A stretch of 64,000 nt of DNA from FEN-1279 sp964400285 (GCA_964400285.1 CAYNTK010000004.1:1-64000), one strand, 5' to 3'. Shown: positions 9,370 to 19,752, counted from the first letter of the stretch. Notes: generated by a model from the letters alone, not told the origin. Translations and numbers: made by a program.

Positions 9370-10299
9370 ATGAAAATAGGAATTATAGGGGCTGGAGGAG
9401 TTGGCGGATACTTCGGAGGAAAAATCGCTAAAGCCGGATTTGATGTTACTTTCATTGCCCGTGGAAAAAACCTGAAAGCAATAAAAGAAAACGGATTAAC
9501 CATAAAGAGTATACTCGGAGATTTTAAAATCGATGAAGTAAATGTAACCGAAAGGATTGAGGATTTAAAAAATATGGATTTGATTTTACTTTGTGTAAAA
9601 GCGTGGCAGGTAAAAGAAATCGCTTTGAAACTAAAGCCTGTATTAAAAGATAATGCAGTCGTAATCCCCATACAGAACGGCGTTTCTGCCATTGATGAAT
9701 TAAAAGAGCATCTTGATAAAAAAAGTATTATTGGCGGTTTATGCTTTATAATCAGTAAACTCGAAACCCCCGGAGTTATTAACCATTTTGGAATAGAGCC
9801 TGCAATAATCATCGGTGAATTAGATAACCGGGAAACTGAACGGATAAGAATTATAAAAGAAACTTTTATAGATTCAGAAATAAAAGCAAAGATTTCAGAT
9901 GATATTCATTCCGACTTGTGGAAAAAGTTCATTACCATTTGTGTGAGTGGATTACTTGCAGTAACAAAGACTACGTACGGCGAAATAAGAGAAATTCCAG
10001 AGACAAGAAAAATGATGATTGATTTGCTTACTGAAATTTATATTCTTTCTAAAAAAATCGGAATTAATATTGAATCCTCTTTCGTTAATAAAACAATTAC
10101 CTTGATTGATAACTATCCATATAATTCCACTTCTTCGTTAACAAGGGATGTTTGGGAAGGAAAACCGTCCGAAATAGAATATCAAAATGGAACAGTAGTT
10201 AAGCTTGGTAAAAAATATGGAATCAAAACACCCATAAATGAATTTATATATAATTGTATTTTGCCAATGGAATTGAAAGCCAGAAGACATTTTATATAA
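9370..10299 (+). CDS. panE: 2-dehydropantoate 2-reductase (ketopantoate reductase family)
   Basis: 309 residues, the usual family size. The N-terminal Rossmann motif GAGGVGGYFGG (residues 7-17) binds NADPH, and VTFIARG follows as in PanE/ApbA. The middle has IPIQNGV, the C-terminal helical domain carries the conserved WKKFIT... and a late S-S-L-T-R-D substrate region (residues 255-262). It reduces ketopantoate to pantoate for coenzyme A synthesis. No other pan genes are nearby, and the family includes relatives with other 2-oxoacid substrates, so the exact substrate is inferred. Confidence 0.85.
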   Translation: MKIGIIGAGGVGGYFGGKIAKAGFDVTFIARGKNLKAIKENGLTIKSILGDFKIDEVNVTERIEDLKNMDLILLCVKAWQVKEIALKLKPVLKDNAVVIPIQNGVSAIDELKEHLDKKSIIGGLCFIISKLETPGVINHFGIEPAIIIGELDNRETERIRIIKETFIDSEIKAKISDDIHSDLWKKFITICVSGLLAVTKTTYGEIREIPETRKMMIDLLTEIYILSKKIGINIESSFVNKTITLIDNYPYNSTSSLTRDVWEGKPSEIEYQNGTVVKLGKKYGIKTPINEFIYNCILPMELKARRHFI

Positions 10300-10349
10300 A
10301 ATTATAAATGATGACATATGCTATATCGAATTATTAATTTCCCTTTAAA

Positions 10350-10365
10350 TTTGACAAAAGTCAAA
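10350..10365. promoter_or_regulatory. FNR/CRP-family-like palindromic operator
   Basis: TTTGAC AAAA GTCAAA is a perfect 6+6 palindrome with a 4-nt spacer, the geometry of Crp/Fnr-family sites (FNR itself prefers TTGAT-N4-ATCAA). Its centre is 52 bp upstream of the ATG at 10410. A TAnnTTTG-like element ends at 10395, which would place the operator near -41.5, the class II activation position. The promoter placement is inferred. Confidence 0.5.
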
Positions 10366-10409
10366 CTCTATTAAAAAAAATTTTACCATTTTTGTATAAG
10401 ATTATCAGT

Positions 10410-11471
10410 ATGGTAAAAGAAAAAACAATTCAGAAATACAGATTCATTATACAAATTGCATTTGTACTTCTTTGTGTATGGATAGGTTATGATTTTTACA
10501 AATTCGTCAGCTGGCTTGAATCAGGCGGGACACTCGAGTTTTCAAGCCGTCCGCCCGGTGTCGATGGATTTCTTCCCATTAGTTCGCTAATGAGTTTTTA
10601 TTTGTTTTTACAAACAGGCACAGTCCATCCCGCACATCCGGCAGGCCTTGTAATTTTCTTTGCAATTGTTTTAATGTCTTTTATAGTTGGAAAATCTTTT
10701 TGCAGTTGGTTTTGTCCTGTAGGTTTTCTTTCTGAAATGCTCGGTAATTTTGGCGAGAAGTTATTTCGCAGAAAAATTAAAATTCCTAAATTTCTCGATT
10801 ATCCTTTAAGGAGCATTAAATATCTTTTACTTGCATTTCTGTTTTATTCTGTATTTTTTCTGATGAATGAGTTTGCATTGAAAGCTTTCCTCGATAGCCC
10901 TTATAACATAGTCGCAGATATTAAGATGTATTACTTCTTTGCAAAAATTTCTAGGTTTTCTCTTATTGTGATTGGTATATTATTTTTTCTATCTATAATT
11001 TTCAGGAATTTTTGGTGTAGATATTTATGTCCCTATGGGGCATTGCTTGGAATATTTTCATTACTAAGTCCGAATAAGATAAAAAGAAATACAGAAACTT
11101 GTATTGACTGTGAAGCTTGCACAAAAGTTTGCCCTTCGTTTATAAAAGTTCATAAAGTCAAAAGCGTAATCTCCGATGAATGCACCTCCTGTTTAAACTG
11201 TATAGATGCCTGCCCAGTAAAGAAAACTTTATTTTTTAAACCCGTATTCATTAAAAAAGAATTGAATAAAAAAATCACGGCAGGTATTATTGTTTCGATA
11301 TTTTTATTAACAACAGGCATTGCAATGCTTACTGGTAACTGGCAAAATAATGTAAGCAAAGAAGAATATCTAATACATTTTAAGAATATCGAAAAGCTAA
11401 ATCACTTTACCGGAACGGGTCCCGTAAAGAATTTTAATGATAGTACAGCAATAAAAAACTACAGAAATTAA
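10410..11471 (+). CDS. NapH/MauN-type membrane ferredoxin
   Basis: 353 residues from the chosen ATG; a TTG six codons upstream is less likely. About six membrane segments. Two CxxxCP motifs at the membrane face (C98-C102 and C203-C207) and two 4Fe-4S ferredoxin motifs (C231/C234/C237/C241 and C258/C261/C264/C268) match the NapH / NosR / RdxA-like family that moves electrons from the quinone pool to exported or membrane reductases. No nap, nos or cco genes are adjacent, so the partner is unknown. An FNR-like palindrome upstream suggests control by oxygen or nitrosative signals. It overlaps the convergent GYD gene by 4 bp at its stop. Confidence 0.85.
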   Translation: MVKEKTIQKYRFIIQIAFVLLCVWIGYDFYKFVSWLESGGTLEFSSRPPGVDGFLPISSLMSFYLFLQTGTVHPAHPAGLVIFFAIVLMSFIVGKSFCSWFCPVGFLSEMLGNFGEKLFRRKIKIPKFLDYPLRSIKYLLLAFLFYSVFFLMNEFALKAFLDSPYNIVADIKMYYFFAKISRFSLIVIGILFFLSIIFRNFWCRYLCPYGALLGIFSLLSPNKIKRNTETCIDCEACTKVCPSFIKVHKVKSVISDECTSCLNCIDACPVKKTLFFKPVFIKKELNKKITAGIIVSIFLLTTGIAMLTGNWQNNVSKEEYLIHFKNIEKLNHFTGTGPVKNFNDSTAIKNYRN

Positions 11472-11764
11472 ATTTCCTCGGTCAGCTTTAAAAATTTTTT
11501 ATATGGTATTGCCATCCAGCTTTCGGCAAACATTGCTCCGTTTGCAAGACTTATCATTGATACTTTTGCAGCAGTCTCTTCGTCGGGAGCTTCGTATATA
11601 TCGAGAAAATCATATTTGCCAAGCAGTGCATAATGTTGCAGAAATTTAACTTCGGGACATTTTTTCTTTACTTCATCGAGCCATGCATTTCCTACTTTTT
11701 CACGTTGTTTGAGTTTGCTCGTAACATCCGGGGAAAGCTTTGTCATTAAGATGAAAGTTTTCAT
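11468..11764 (-). CDS. GYD-domain protein
   Basis: 98 residues, full length for this small ferredoxin-fold family. The name-giving region appears as LLGKYDFLDIYEAPD, and the start MKTFILMTKL is typical. No membrane segment. The family is cytosolic and its function is not established. It is convergent with the NapH-like gene (4-bp overlap) and divergent from ada, with 179 bp between the two starts. Confidence 0.8.
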   Translation of the reverse strand: MKTFILMTKLSPDVTSKLKQREKVGNAWLDEVKKKCPEVKFLQHYALLGKYDFLDIYEAPDEETAAKVSMISLANGAMFAESWMAIPYKKFLKLTEEI

Positions 11765-11943
11765 AACGTGTTTCCTTTTTTTATCAATGTATTAATTGAA
11801 AATTTAAAATTCAATGTATCGTAATATGGAAAATATTTTTTTACCAATCTTTATTACCTTATAAAATTTCCTTGTTAAATTTTCGGTAGCAGGTTAATTT
11901 GAATAGATATATTTTTGTATAAAAATTATTAATTAAAAAATAT

Positions 11944-12981
11944 ATGCTGACCGAAAGAATAATGTATAATGCACTTTTAAAAAAAGATTCTTCATTCGAT
12001 GGATTATTTTTTGTGGCTGTGAAAACAACGGGGATATTTTGCCGTCCGACCTGCACCGCTAGGAAACCCAAAAAAGAAAATGTAGAATTTTTTAATACAT
12101 CGAAAGATGCGATTCTACACGGTTATAGACCCTGCAAAGTATGTTCACCGCTCGAGAATCCCGGCTCAATGCCTGAATATATAAAAAAATTAATTAATGA
12201 AATAAATGATAACACGGGCACAAAATTAAAAGATTGGGATTTACGTAAACGAGGAATGGAGCCGAATAAAATCCGAAGGTGGTTCAAGAAAAATCTGAAT
12301 ATGACATTTCATTCATATCAGAGAATGATGAGGTTGAATAATGCATTTACGAAAATTCAATCGGGTGAAAAAGTTACAAGCGTTGCTTTCGATTCAGGTT
12401 ATCAATCGTTAAGCGGATTTAACGATTCGTTTAAAACCATCGTTGGTAATACTCCGACAAAATCACAATCAAAACAAGTCATTAATATTATAAGAATCGA
12501 AACTTCTATTGGACCTATGTATGCGGGGGCAACCGAAAAAGGAATTTGTATGTTGGATTTCGCAGACAGGCGAATGCTTGAAACAGAGTTTAAGGAATTA
12601 ACAAAATATTTAAATGCAGTAATACTGCCGGGAGAAAACAAACATTTCAATTTACTTAAAAAAGAAATCGGTGAATATTTTGAAGGTATAAGAAAATCTT
12701 TTTCAGTTCCACTCGATGCACCGGGAACGGAATTTCAAAAAAGCGTATGGAAAGTTCTTAAAAAAATTCCTTATGGAAAAACTATTTCATATAAAACACA
12801 AGCAACCTCTCTTGGAAAACCAGAAGCTGTCCGCGCAGTTGCAAATGCAAATGGACACAATAGAATAGCAATTATTATTCCCTGCCACCGCGTAATCGGA
12901 GAAGACGGAACACTTACCGGATACGGTGGAGGATTGTGGAGAAAAAAATGGCTTCTGGACTTTGAAAAGAAAAATAGTTAA
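11944..12981 (+). CDS. ada: Ada: methyl-phosphotriester/O6-methylguanine methyltransferase and regulator
   Basis: 345 residues with the full three-part Ada layout. The N-terminal Zn domain has GIFCRPTC and RPCKVC (Cys33, Cys37, Cys64, Cys67), which take methyl groups from phosphotriesters. An AraC-type HTH follows (about 80-165). The C-terminal MGMT domain carries IIPCHRV with the suicide Cys314 and the GGLWRK end. It repairs alkylated DNA and, once methylated, activates its own regulon. A TATTTTTG element at 11910-11917 could be its -7 box. No alkB or alkA is nearby. Confidence 0.93.
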   Translation: MLTERIMYNALLKKDSSFDGLFFVAVKTTGIFCRPTCTARKPKKENVEFFNTSKDAILHGYRPCKVCSPLENPGSMPEYIKKLINEINDNTGTKLKDWDLRKRGMEPNKIRRWFKKNLNMTFHSYQRMMRLNNAFTKIQSGEKVTSVAFDSGYQSLSGFNDSFKTIVGNTPTKSQSKQVINIIRIETSIGPMYAGATEKGICMLDFADRRMLETEFKELTKYLNAVILPGENKHFNLLKKEIGEYFEGIRKSFSVPLDAPGTEFQKSVWKVLKKIPYGKTISYKTQATSLGKPEAVRAVANANGHNRIAIIIPCHRVIGEDGTLTGYGGGLWRKKWLLDFEKKNS

Positions 12982-13030
12982 GTAATTACTTGCATTCGGT
13001 AAAATTCTTAATAGCGACAAACAATAATAA

Positions 13031-13092
13031 AATCCCGCTCCGAGGTTCCCCGATAAATGGAGATGTTATAGAACGCACATCGGGGCGGGATT
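13031..13092. terminator. Bidirectional hairpin between convergent genes
   Basis: AATCCCGC (13031-13038) pairs with GCGGGATT (13085-13092), and an inner CCCCGAT (13048-13054) pairs with ATCGGGG (13079-13085), giving a two-part stem with a bulge. It lies between the end of ada (12981) and the end of the T9SS gene at 13124, so it can end both transcripts. The flanks are AT-rich rather than having a clean T run. Confidence 0.6.
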
Positions 13093-13123
13093 AATTTAAC
13101 ATCTAACGTTTAAAATTTAACAT

Positions 13124-16120
13124 TTATTTTAGAAGTACCATTTTTTTCACTTGAATAAAATCCCCTGCTTGAATTCTGTAAAAATACACACCACTAGCAA
13201 ATTCACTACCATTAAAAGTAACAATATAAATACCCGGATTTTTAATTTCATTAACGAGTGTTTTAATTTCCCTACCTGTTATATCATACATTTTCAGTGT
13301 TACTAAACCTGCTTTTTGTATTTGATATTTAATATTTGTAATAGGATTAAAGGGATTCGGATAGTTTTGTGAAAGTGAAAACTGATTAATTATATTTGCT
13401 TTAATATTTTCAGAATACTTATTACTTGAATTTTTCTTAATCATCATTTTAAAATCTTCATCAATTTTTTTATAAATATTTTTTTCTATTAAATTACTTC
13501 CTTCTTTAATATTAAATAATGCAATTTTTTTCATTTCTTTTTCATAGTTTTCTTCCGCTTTATAAATTTTCTTTTTCATTTCTTTATCAGTTGAATTTAA
13601 AATATCATTATTCATCGAGATTTTTTTATCGCTCTCAACTTTTTTATAAGATTTTGTTAAAATTTTCTTTATCGGGTCATCATTTTTTAGTTTTTGGATA
13701 TATAAACTACTTCCACTTCCACTATTATTATTTTGAATTCTCTCGTTTATTAACATATAATCCCAACTTGCTTTTAATCTTCTTTCGGGATATGGACTAT
13801 TTAAAGAAATAAATTCAAAGCCATCTCGTGCTGTTATATAATTTTTAATTTTAACTTCACATTTTAAAATTAGGTCATAAGCAAGTTCAACAAAACTATT
13901 GTTTAATTGATATTGTTGAATTTTATTTATCAAATAACTTTTAAGTTGATTGAATAAATTATTTCTTATTGCTTGATTTTCTGATGAATCGATTTTAACA
14001 TAACATTCATAAATATTGTATAATGATTTCTGTAAATATTTACTATCAGGATAATTATCTATAATATTTTTAAAATTACTAATTGCCGGTTCATAATTTT
14101 TCAGTAATTGATTTTTTATTCCATCACCTAATAATTTATGGTCAACTGAAGCTTGATTTAAGCCATTTGTTTGAACTACTGCAATTGTATCAGAAATACC
14201 AAACCCTTTATCGGAAATAATACTATATGCTAACTGTTGACTTGTATTGCATTGATTTGCACCTTCTTCCCACACATAAGGGATAGTTCCATATGAGTTA
14301 ATTAAATTTATTTTTGGTTCGCCATTATTGCCATACCAGCAGTTACCATTTGTATAATATGTTAAAACTGTGTCCGGAAGATTACCATATAAATGAAAAA
14401 AGGTTGGTTTATTAATTGTAAATTCGTTGTAACCCCAATCTGTATTTATATAACTATTTGATGATAAACCAATGTTTGAACTCGAATATGAGTAGTATTT
14501 ATTTTTTCCTCCAACAATCATTAGTTCATTTATGGTATTAGTATAAGGTGCTGAATTAACGAAAGAATTAGAAATAATATATAAATTCCTAAAAGTGCTA
14601 TTTATTTCTTCTTCCTGAAAATTAGCGTTTGAAGAATAAATATTAATTGAAGGGAAAAAATCACCAAATATACTATTGTTATTGTTGAAATAATTTTTCT
14701 TAGAATCTAATGACACATTATTTGTTGCAATATTGCAGATAGAATTTCCAAAAATATTATTGTTCAAATAAACCGGAAGAAAATTATCTAAAAGCCCTTT
14801 TAAAGCAATATGCAGACCCCCTCCATTAAATTCATTATATTGAATTATTATTGAATTATTCGATTCATCTTCGTTTGACGAAGCTTTTTCTATCCATATT
14901 CCATCTTCTTCGCTGTATTCATTTAATTGTGGCAAATTAAAGTAATTACCATCTATTAAAATATTCTTTCCATTAATAATCTGTACAGCTTTTGGTTGTA
15001 TACCTAATGATATAGGAACATTAAAAGTATTATTGTTGTGAATAATAATATTTGAGTTGTAGCTATTTATCGAATATATAGAAGTTTTTGCATTATTAAA
15101 CGTGCAATGTGAAAATTCCGTATTCCCAGGATTTTCCATATTTATTCCATTCCAAATAGGTCCATTTGAAGGTTGGAATGTAGTATAGCTAGAATTTATT
15201 GTTGCTCCGTTTTTTATATTTAATTGAAAGTTTGAGGGGCAAACCAATTGTGAATTTGGGTGGGTTTCGAGTTTTCCATTTGAACCGATTATATTTAGTT
15301 CGGTAGTAGGATTTATTGTTAATGTGATTCCTTCATTTATTTTTAGTTTACAATCGTTAAAGTTTAAAACTTGATTTTGTTTTACATTATCTCCCTGATA
15401 TTTCAATTGCAAATTCATATAAATATCATTTGGGCATTTATGGTCGGGTGCTCCGAAGTCTTTTGCATTAATCGGAAAACTTTGGTATTGTGAAATGCAG
15501 GTGTCGTTAAAGTTACCTTTATTGGGAGTTACAGGTGGATTTGGCGTTCCATATTGTTCCCAAACCTTAATATGTCTATTCACGTCTGCAATGCTATGCT
15601 CTACTGAACCCTGACCTATAAAACTAAATTTAATATCATCCATATAGTAATCAATACGCAGTTTTTGATATCCGTTGAAATTCCCCGTACCGAAATTCGC
15701 GTCGCTGAAATCTACATAACAGGAATCGGCAAAGATGAATTGATTTTCTGAGTTCGGTCCGAAATAAAAATCTATTTTGTATATGCCATAACCGAGAGAA
15801 AAATCGCAACCGACCCTCTCCTCTGTTTTATCAAAATTAGCGACAATAAACCATTTTTCATTCTGATTAAAATCTAAAACAATCTCTTTACCGAATATTT
15901 TATCATTAGTATTCTGAACAATAGGATAAGTTGCATCAACAGTGTATTGACCGCCACCGCTAAATATGGCACCGACAGGATAAATAACTGCTTTAATAAA
16001 TATCTGACCTGTATTATTAACTATCATAAATTCACCTTCTCTAATTTCCTGAGAATAAAGTAAAGATGTAAAAATAAATATTATTGATAGAATTCCGAAT
16101 AACTTTTTTAAGTTTTTCAT
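13124..16120 (-). CDS. Large T9SS cargo protein with beta-helix-like and helical regions
   Basis: 998 residues. Signal peptide 1-23. Residues about 240-620 are rich in Asn with repeated hydrophobic strands (phrases like IIIHNNNTF and IDGNYFNLP), typical of a right-handed parallel beta-helix. Residues about 640-780 look helical and TPR-like (for example ISNFKNIIDNYPDSKYLQ), and residues 800-910 are Lys/Asn-rich and charged. The last 85 residues are a T9SS type A sorting domain (LSQNYPNPFNPITNIKY ... KKMVLLK). Likely a surface or secreted adhesin or polysaccharide-acting protein; no catalytic residues can be pinned down. Probably co-transcribed with the gene at 16151, 30 bp upstream. Confidence 0.85.
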   Translation of the reverse strand: MKNLKKLFGILSIIFIFTSLLYSQEIREGEFMIVNNTGQIFIKAVIYPVGAIFSGGGQYTVDATYPIVQNTNDKIFGKEIVLDFNQNEKWFIVANFDKTEERVGCDFSLGYGIYKIDFYFGPNSENQFIFADSCYVDFSDANFGTGNFNGYQKLRIDYYMDDIKFSFIGQGSVEHSIADVNRHIKVWEQYGTPNPPVTPNKGNFNDTCISQYQSFPINAKDFGAPDHKCPNDIYMNLQLKYQGDNVKQNQVLNFNDCKLKINEGITLTINPTTELNIIGSNGKLETHPNSQLVCPSNFQLNIKNGATINSSYTTFQPSNGPIWNGINMENPGNTEFSHCTFNNAKTSIYSINSYNSNIIIHNNNTFNVPISLGIQPKAVQIINGKNILIDGNYFNLPQLNEYSEEDGIWIEKASSNEDESNNSIIIQYNEFNGGGLHIALKGLLDNFLPVYLNNNIFGNSICNIATNNVSLDSKKNYFNNNNSIFGDFFPSINIYSSNANFQEEEINSTFRNLYIISNSFVNSAPYTNTINELMIVGGKNKYYSYSSSNIGLSSNSYINTDWGYNEFTINKPTFFHLYGNLPDTVLTYYTNGNCWYGNNGEPKINLINSYGTIPYVWEEGANQCNTSQQLAYSIISDKGFGISDTIAVVQTNGLNQASVDHKLLGDGIKNQLLKNYEPAISNFKNIIDNYPDSKYLQKSLYNIYECYVKIDSSENQAIRNNLFNQLKSYLINKIQQYQLNNSFVELAYDLILKCEVKIKNYITARDGFEFISLNSPYPERRLKASWDYMLINERIQNNNSGSGSSLYIQKLKNDDPIKKILTKSYKKVESDKKISMNNDILNSTDKEMKKKIYKAEENYEKEMKKIALFNIKEGSNLIEKNIYKKIDEDFKMMIKKNSSNKYSENIKANIINQFSLSQNYPNPFNPITNIKYQIQKAGLVTLKMYDITGREIKTLVNEIKNPGIYIVTFNGSEFASGVYFYRIQAGDFIQVKKMVLLK

Positions 16121-16150
16121 TTTTTTTAAATTTAAAGTTTTTCAAAAAGG

Positions 16151-17608
16151 TTATTTCAAAAAGATTACTTTAATTAGTTTTGAATTTGATTTAAAACTAA
16201 TTTGAATAAAATATACACCTGAACATAAATTTATCTCACAGAAATCTAAAACTTTTTCATTAAATCCTTTAAATCTATATTCCCTATTTGAAAAAACTTT
16301 TTTCCCGAGCAAATCATATATACTAATGTTTATATATCCATTATTGGGTATAATGAATTTTAAAGTTGTTTTCGGGTTAAATGGATTTGGGTAATTTTGT
16401 AATACTTTAAAATTATTTGACATATATGTGGAAATATTATTAATCCCAACTATCGCAGGAGCATTGAATGCTGAATCGGTCTTGACTATTAATACATCAG
16501 GGCGATTGTTTGACATTGAATCAAGTATGTCTACTATTCCTGTTATAATATATCCTGTATCAATTGTTGACTTTATACAAGTTGATGAAATAAAATTATA
16601 TCCAGTAAAGCTTAGATTTTTTATTTTTAAAATGGTTCCTGAAGTATCAAATTTCCATAAACTAATTGTACCTAAATTTCTCTGCAATCCTGTCATTATT
16701 AAATTGTCAAAATTATCTTTGCACATATAATAAAAATAAAGATTTGGCGATGGATAAGGTCGAAACCATTTCATATTTCCAGATGTATCATATTTAGCAA
16801 GGAATGGTTGTTGTGTGCTATTATTTATCCCAGCAACAATAAGAGAATTATCTTTTAATTGTGTAATATTAGCTCCTCCTCCATTGGAATAATAGTATAT
16901 ATTATTTCGAATAACATTACCTACTGAATCTAATTTCTTTAAAATTAAATAAATAACCACTGGATTAATTCTTTGAGTAGCTCCGGTTATGTAATAATTA
17001 CCGTCGTATCCTTGTAATAAATCCCCGTATCCGTTGAATAGTGAATCCATATATTGCCTTTCCCATTGAACAAAACCTAAACTATCGACTTTAATTACAA
17101 TACCTTTACCGGAAGGATTAACATAATCTGTATAACTTCCACATGCAATATATCCTAAATCATTTGTTTGTTTTACAGCTCCAAACCTAGTTCCGGAATT
17201 TAAGTTAGTATAATTTTTTTGCCATTTGAGGTTCCCAAATCTATCTGTTTTAACAAGTAAAGCACCTGATGACCAACCCGCAAAAATAAATCCACTATCC
17301 AATGTCTGCTGCATATCCCAGAGAATTTTATTTGTAGAGTCGGCAATGTTATTTATCCATAGTAGATTTCCAAGATAATCATATTTGATTAATTTATAAT
17401 ATGTACCAAGACTACCATATAATGCAACCTGTGTTAAAACCGCATATCCGCCATCAAATGTTTGAACTACCCGATTTCCTTGTTCACTTCGTTCTTGCAA
17501 ACCCCAAGTTCTGAACCATATATTCGATTGCGAATACCCAATAATGGAATTTATAAATAGAAGTATTATTACTATTATGCTCTTTAGAAAAAAGTTTGTT
17601 TTTCTCAT
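16151..17608 (-). CDS. T9SS cargo protein with beta-propeller-like repeats
   Basis: 485 residues with a signal peptide (1-26). Repeats of about 45-50 residues recur with the pattern TxDGGY..(A/T)G...(Y/F).LIKxDxxGNxxW, for example QTFDGGYAV, QTLDSGFIFAG, QTNDLGYIACG and STIDTGYIITG. This is common in secreted Bacteroidota/Ignavibacteria propellers. The end is a T9SS type A sorting domain with LQNYPNPFNPKTTLKF. The protein is exported and probably held at or released from the surface. First gene of a likely two-gene unit with 13124. Confidence 0.85.
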   Translation of the reverse strand: MRKTNFFLKSIIVIILLFINSIIGYSQSNIWFRTWGLQERSEQGNRVVQTFDGGYAVLTQVALYGSLGTYYKLIKYDYLGNLLWINNIADSTNKILWDMQQTLDSGFIFAGWSSGALLVKTDRFGNLKWQKNYTNLNSGTRFGAVKQTNDLGYIACGSYTDYVNPSGKGIVIKVDSLGFVQWERQYMDSLFNGYGDLLQGYDGNYYITGATQRINPVVIYLILKKLDSVGNVIRNNIYYYSNGGGANITQLKDNSLIVAGINNSTQQPFLAKYDTSGNMKWFRPYPSPNLYFYYMCKDNFDNLIMTGLQRNLGTISLWKFDTSGTILKIKNLSFTGYNFISSTCIKSTIDTGYIITGIVDILDSMSNNRPDVLIVKTDSAFNAPAIVGINNISTYMSNNFKVLQNYPNPFNPKTTLKFIIPNNGYINISIYDLLGKKVFSNREYRFKGFNEKVLDFCEINLCSGVYFIQISFKSNSKLIKVIFLK

Positions 17609-18064
17609 AAGGAAAAAAGTTTATAACTTTAAAAAATCTTTGGGATTAGGAAGTATATTCGACTTTTTTCGGGAAGTAGTTTACTTTCCGAATTCTGCAA
17701 AGGATTTAAGTAGAATATCTCTTAATCCCTTTTTCTTATTTAACTGGATTTCCGATAAAACACTGGGAAATGACAATTATTTTGAAAAAAGAATTTTATT
17801 AATCCCAAAAATGATTTCTTGATTTTTTGCGGTCGTGAAGTTTCAATACTAAAAATCGCAACGCAAATTTATTCATATTTTTGTATTATTTTAAGGTGGT
17901 CTTGCCATTTCTTTTTCCTCCTTTCTAATGTTAACTTTTTCATTTTCGATTTTGTAGTAGAATAGGTTTTTAAGAATTAACTTTCCTGTTTTAGTAATAT
18001 AACAAAATCTGATATAATTTAGAACATCTTTCCTAAAAAGTCAAGATAATTCATTGATACAACT

Positions 18065-18275
<211 letters not shown>

Positions 18276-18535
18276 ACTGCATAAATAAAAGTTTAATCAT
18301 TTGTTAATATTATTATAATGATTTATTGATATAGTAATGTTATTGGTAACAAAAAATGGAAAGTGATAGTGATGAAAATATAAATTAATATTTTATTTAA
18401 TAAATTGTTTATAGAATTTATAAAATGAGTTCATAAATTTATTGTTGAGATTCTCTTTTTATTCCCGTAACTAATGGAATTATTATGAATTTAAAATAGT
18501 TGTTATTAGAAACTAATTTATTAAGGAGATATATT

Positions 18536-18733
18536 ATGCAAAAAAATATTGGAAATATAGATAAAATTATTCGTTTAATAATAGGTCTTTTTGTAATTAT
18601 ATACGTTGGTTTTATTTTGAATAGCTGGTGGGGTATTTTAGGTATTATTCCTATTTTTACCGTAGTTACTTCGAATTGTATGTTATATTCTTTGCTGAAA
18701 ATAAATACATGTAAAAGAATTCAAAAAGACTAA
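18536..18733 (+). CDS. DUF2892 small membrane protein
   Basis: 65 residues from an ATG at 18536, chosen because AAGGAG at 18523-18528 lies 7 nt upstream, a rare clear Shine-Dalgarno in this window; a longer frame from 18500 is less likely. MQKNIGNIDKIIRLIIG at the start, followed by two membrane helices and a GxxPxFT-type turn (GIIPIFTVVTSNC), is the hallmark of DUF2892 (YgaP C-terminal-like) proteins. These sit in the inner membrane, often beside rhodanese or sulfur genes; function is unknown. It overlaps the convergent LVIVD gene by 4 bp. Confidence 0.85.
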   Translation: MQKNIGNIDKIIRLIIGLFVIIYVGFILNSWWGILGIIPIFTVVTSNCMLYSLLKINTCKRIQKD

Positions 18734-19752
18734 TACTTAAGTATTAAAAGCCCATATTGACCATTTGCTATTAACACTTTGTTTTTGAAAAAGTGAACTC
18801 CGTAGCAATATCCCGTTGCTTCGTAATAGGCAAATGCATAAGGTAAAATTGGGTTGAACAAATTGAAAACCTCAACCCCCATATTATATTCGGCGGTAAA
18901 TAAAAAATTTGGTGAATAATCTATACCTCTAACATCGGAATCTGTATCTGTAAAAGTTACCACATAAGGTTGTGACTTATTAGAAATATTTATGACACAG
19001 ATTCCAGCGGTTCCGTTTGCAATGTAAGCAAGGTTATCGGAAATCTTAATATCATTACAACTTCCCGAAGTGTTTATTATCGAACAGAAGTTTAAAGTTG
19101 ACTGATTTTTTATTTCCGCGATTTCAAGTCCCGTATATTTTTCACAAAAGTATGCATAATTTCCCGATATTTCTATATGATTTACAGGATTTTGTGAATT
19201 ATATGTATTAATTTCGAAGACAGAATCCGGCAAAGAATTAATATCGATAGTTTTCACTTGACCTTGTTTTAGTGCTACAAATAGAAATCCATTTTTTACG
19301 AAAACCGAATTTACTCCTCCCGAATATACTATATGTGTATCTAACAGTGGATTTGAAGGATTTGAAATATTTAAAATATACAATCCTCTGTCTTCATCTG
19401 ATAAAAACGCATATTTATTTCCCGCTAAACTATCTATAAATACTTCTTTTAAAAAACCATTGGTTGTAAAATTATATGTTAGTATTGGATTTGAAGAATT
19501 TGACAAATTGATTATTTCGAGTCCTTTATGCCCATCTGCAAGAAATGCATATTGAATACCATTTACGAATGCACCCTTAACGCTCCTTGCGTCTCCACCT
19601 GTATTTAGTTTACCGACAAACCACATTCCAGTTTCATATGTATAAGGTGGTATTTCGGGTTCAGTTTCCTCTGGTAACTTGCAACCCGCTTGATTCATCA
19701 TAAGTAATGCGGTTAATGGGACGATTATTTTTTTTAGATATTTTTTTATCAT
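18730..19752 (-). CDS. LVIVD-repeat lipoprotein
   Basis: About 340 residues from the internal Met chosen at 19752 (a start 4 codons earlier at 19764 is possible). A lipoprotein signal peptide ends in NQAGC. The body has six or seven LVIVD beta-propeller repeats, with phrases such as YAFLADGHKGLEIINLSN, AFLSDEDRGLYILNISNP and AYIANGTAGICVINISN. The propeller probably acts in binding at the outer membrane or surface. Its signal-peptide region overlaps the end of the upstream lipoprotein gene by 92 bp in another frame, which suggests translational coupling. Confidence 0.85.
   Translation of the reverse strand: MIKKYLKKIIVPLTALLMMNQAGCKLPEETEPEIPPYTYETGMWFVGKLNTGGDARSVKGAFVNGIQYAFLADGHKGLEIINLSNSSNPILTYNFTTNGFLKEVFIDSLAGNKYAFLSDEDRGLYILNISNPSNPLLDTHIVYSGGVNSVFVKNGFLFVALKQGQVKTIDINSLPDSVFEINTYNSQNPVNHIEISGNYAYFCEKYTGLEIAEIKNQSTLNFCSIINTSGSCNDIKISDNLAYIANGTAGICVINISNKSQPYVVTFTDTDSDVRGIDYSPNFLFTAEYNMGVEVFNLFNPILPYAFAYYEATGYCYGVHFFKNKVLIANGQYGLLILKY

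Noticed and set aside
10392..10409. TTG start for the NapH-like protein
   Set aside because: The ATG at 10410 is a better start and the TTG lies next to the probable -7 box.
17544..17822. 92-codon plus-strand frame as a gene
   Set aside because: It lies antisense to the signal-peptide end of the T9SS gene at 16151 and in AT-rich DNA, and the product has no pattern of a real protein.
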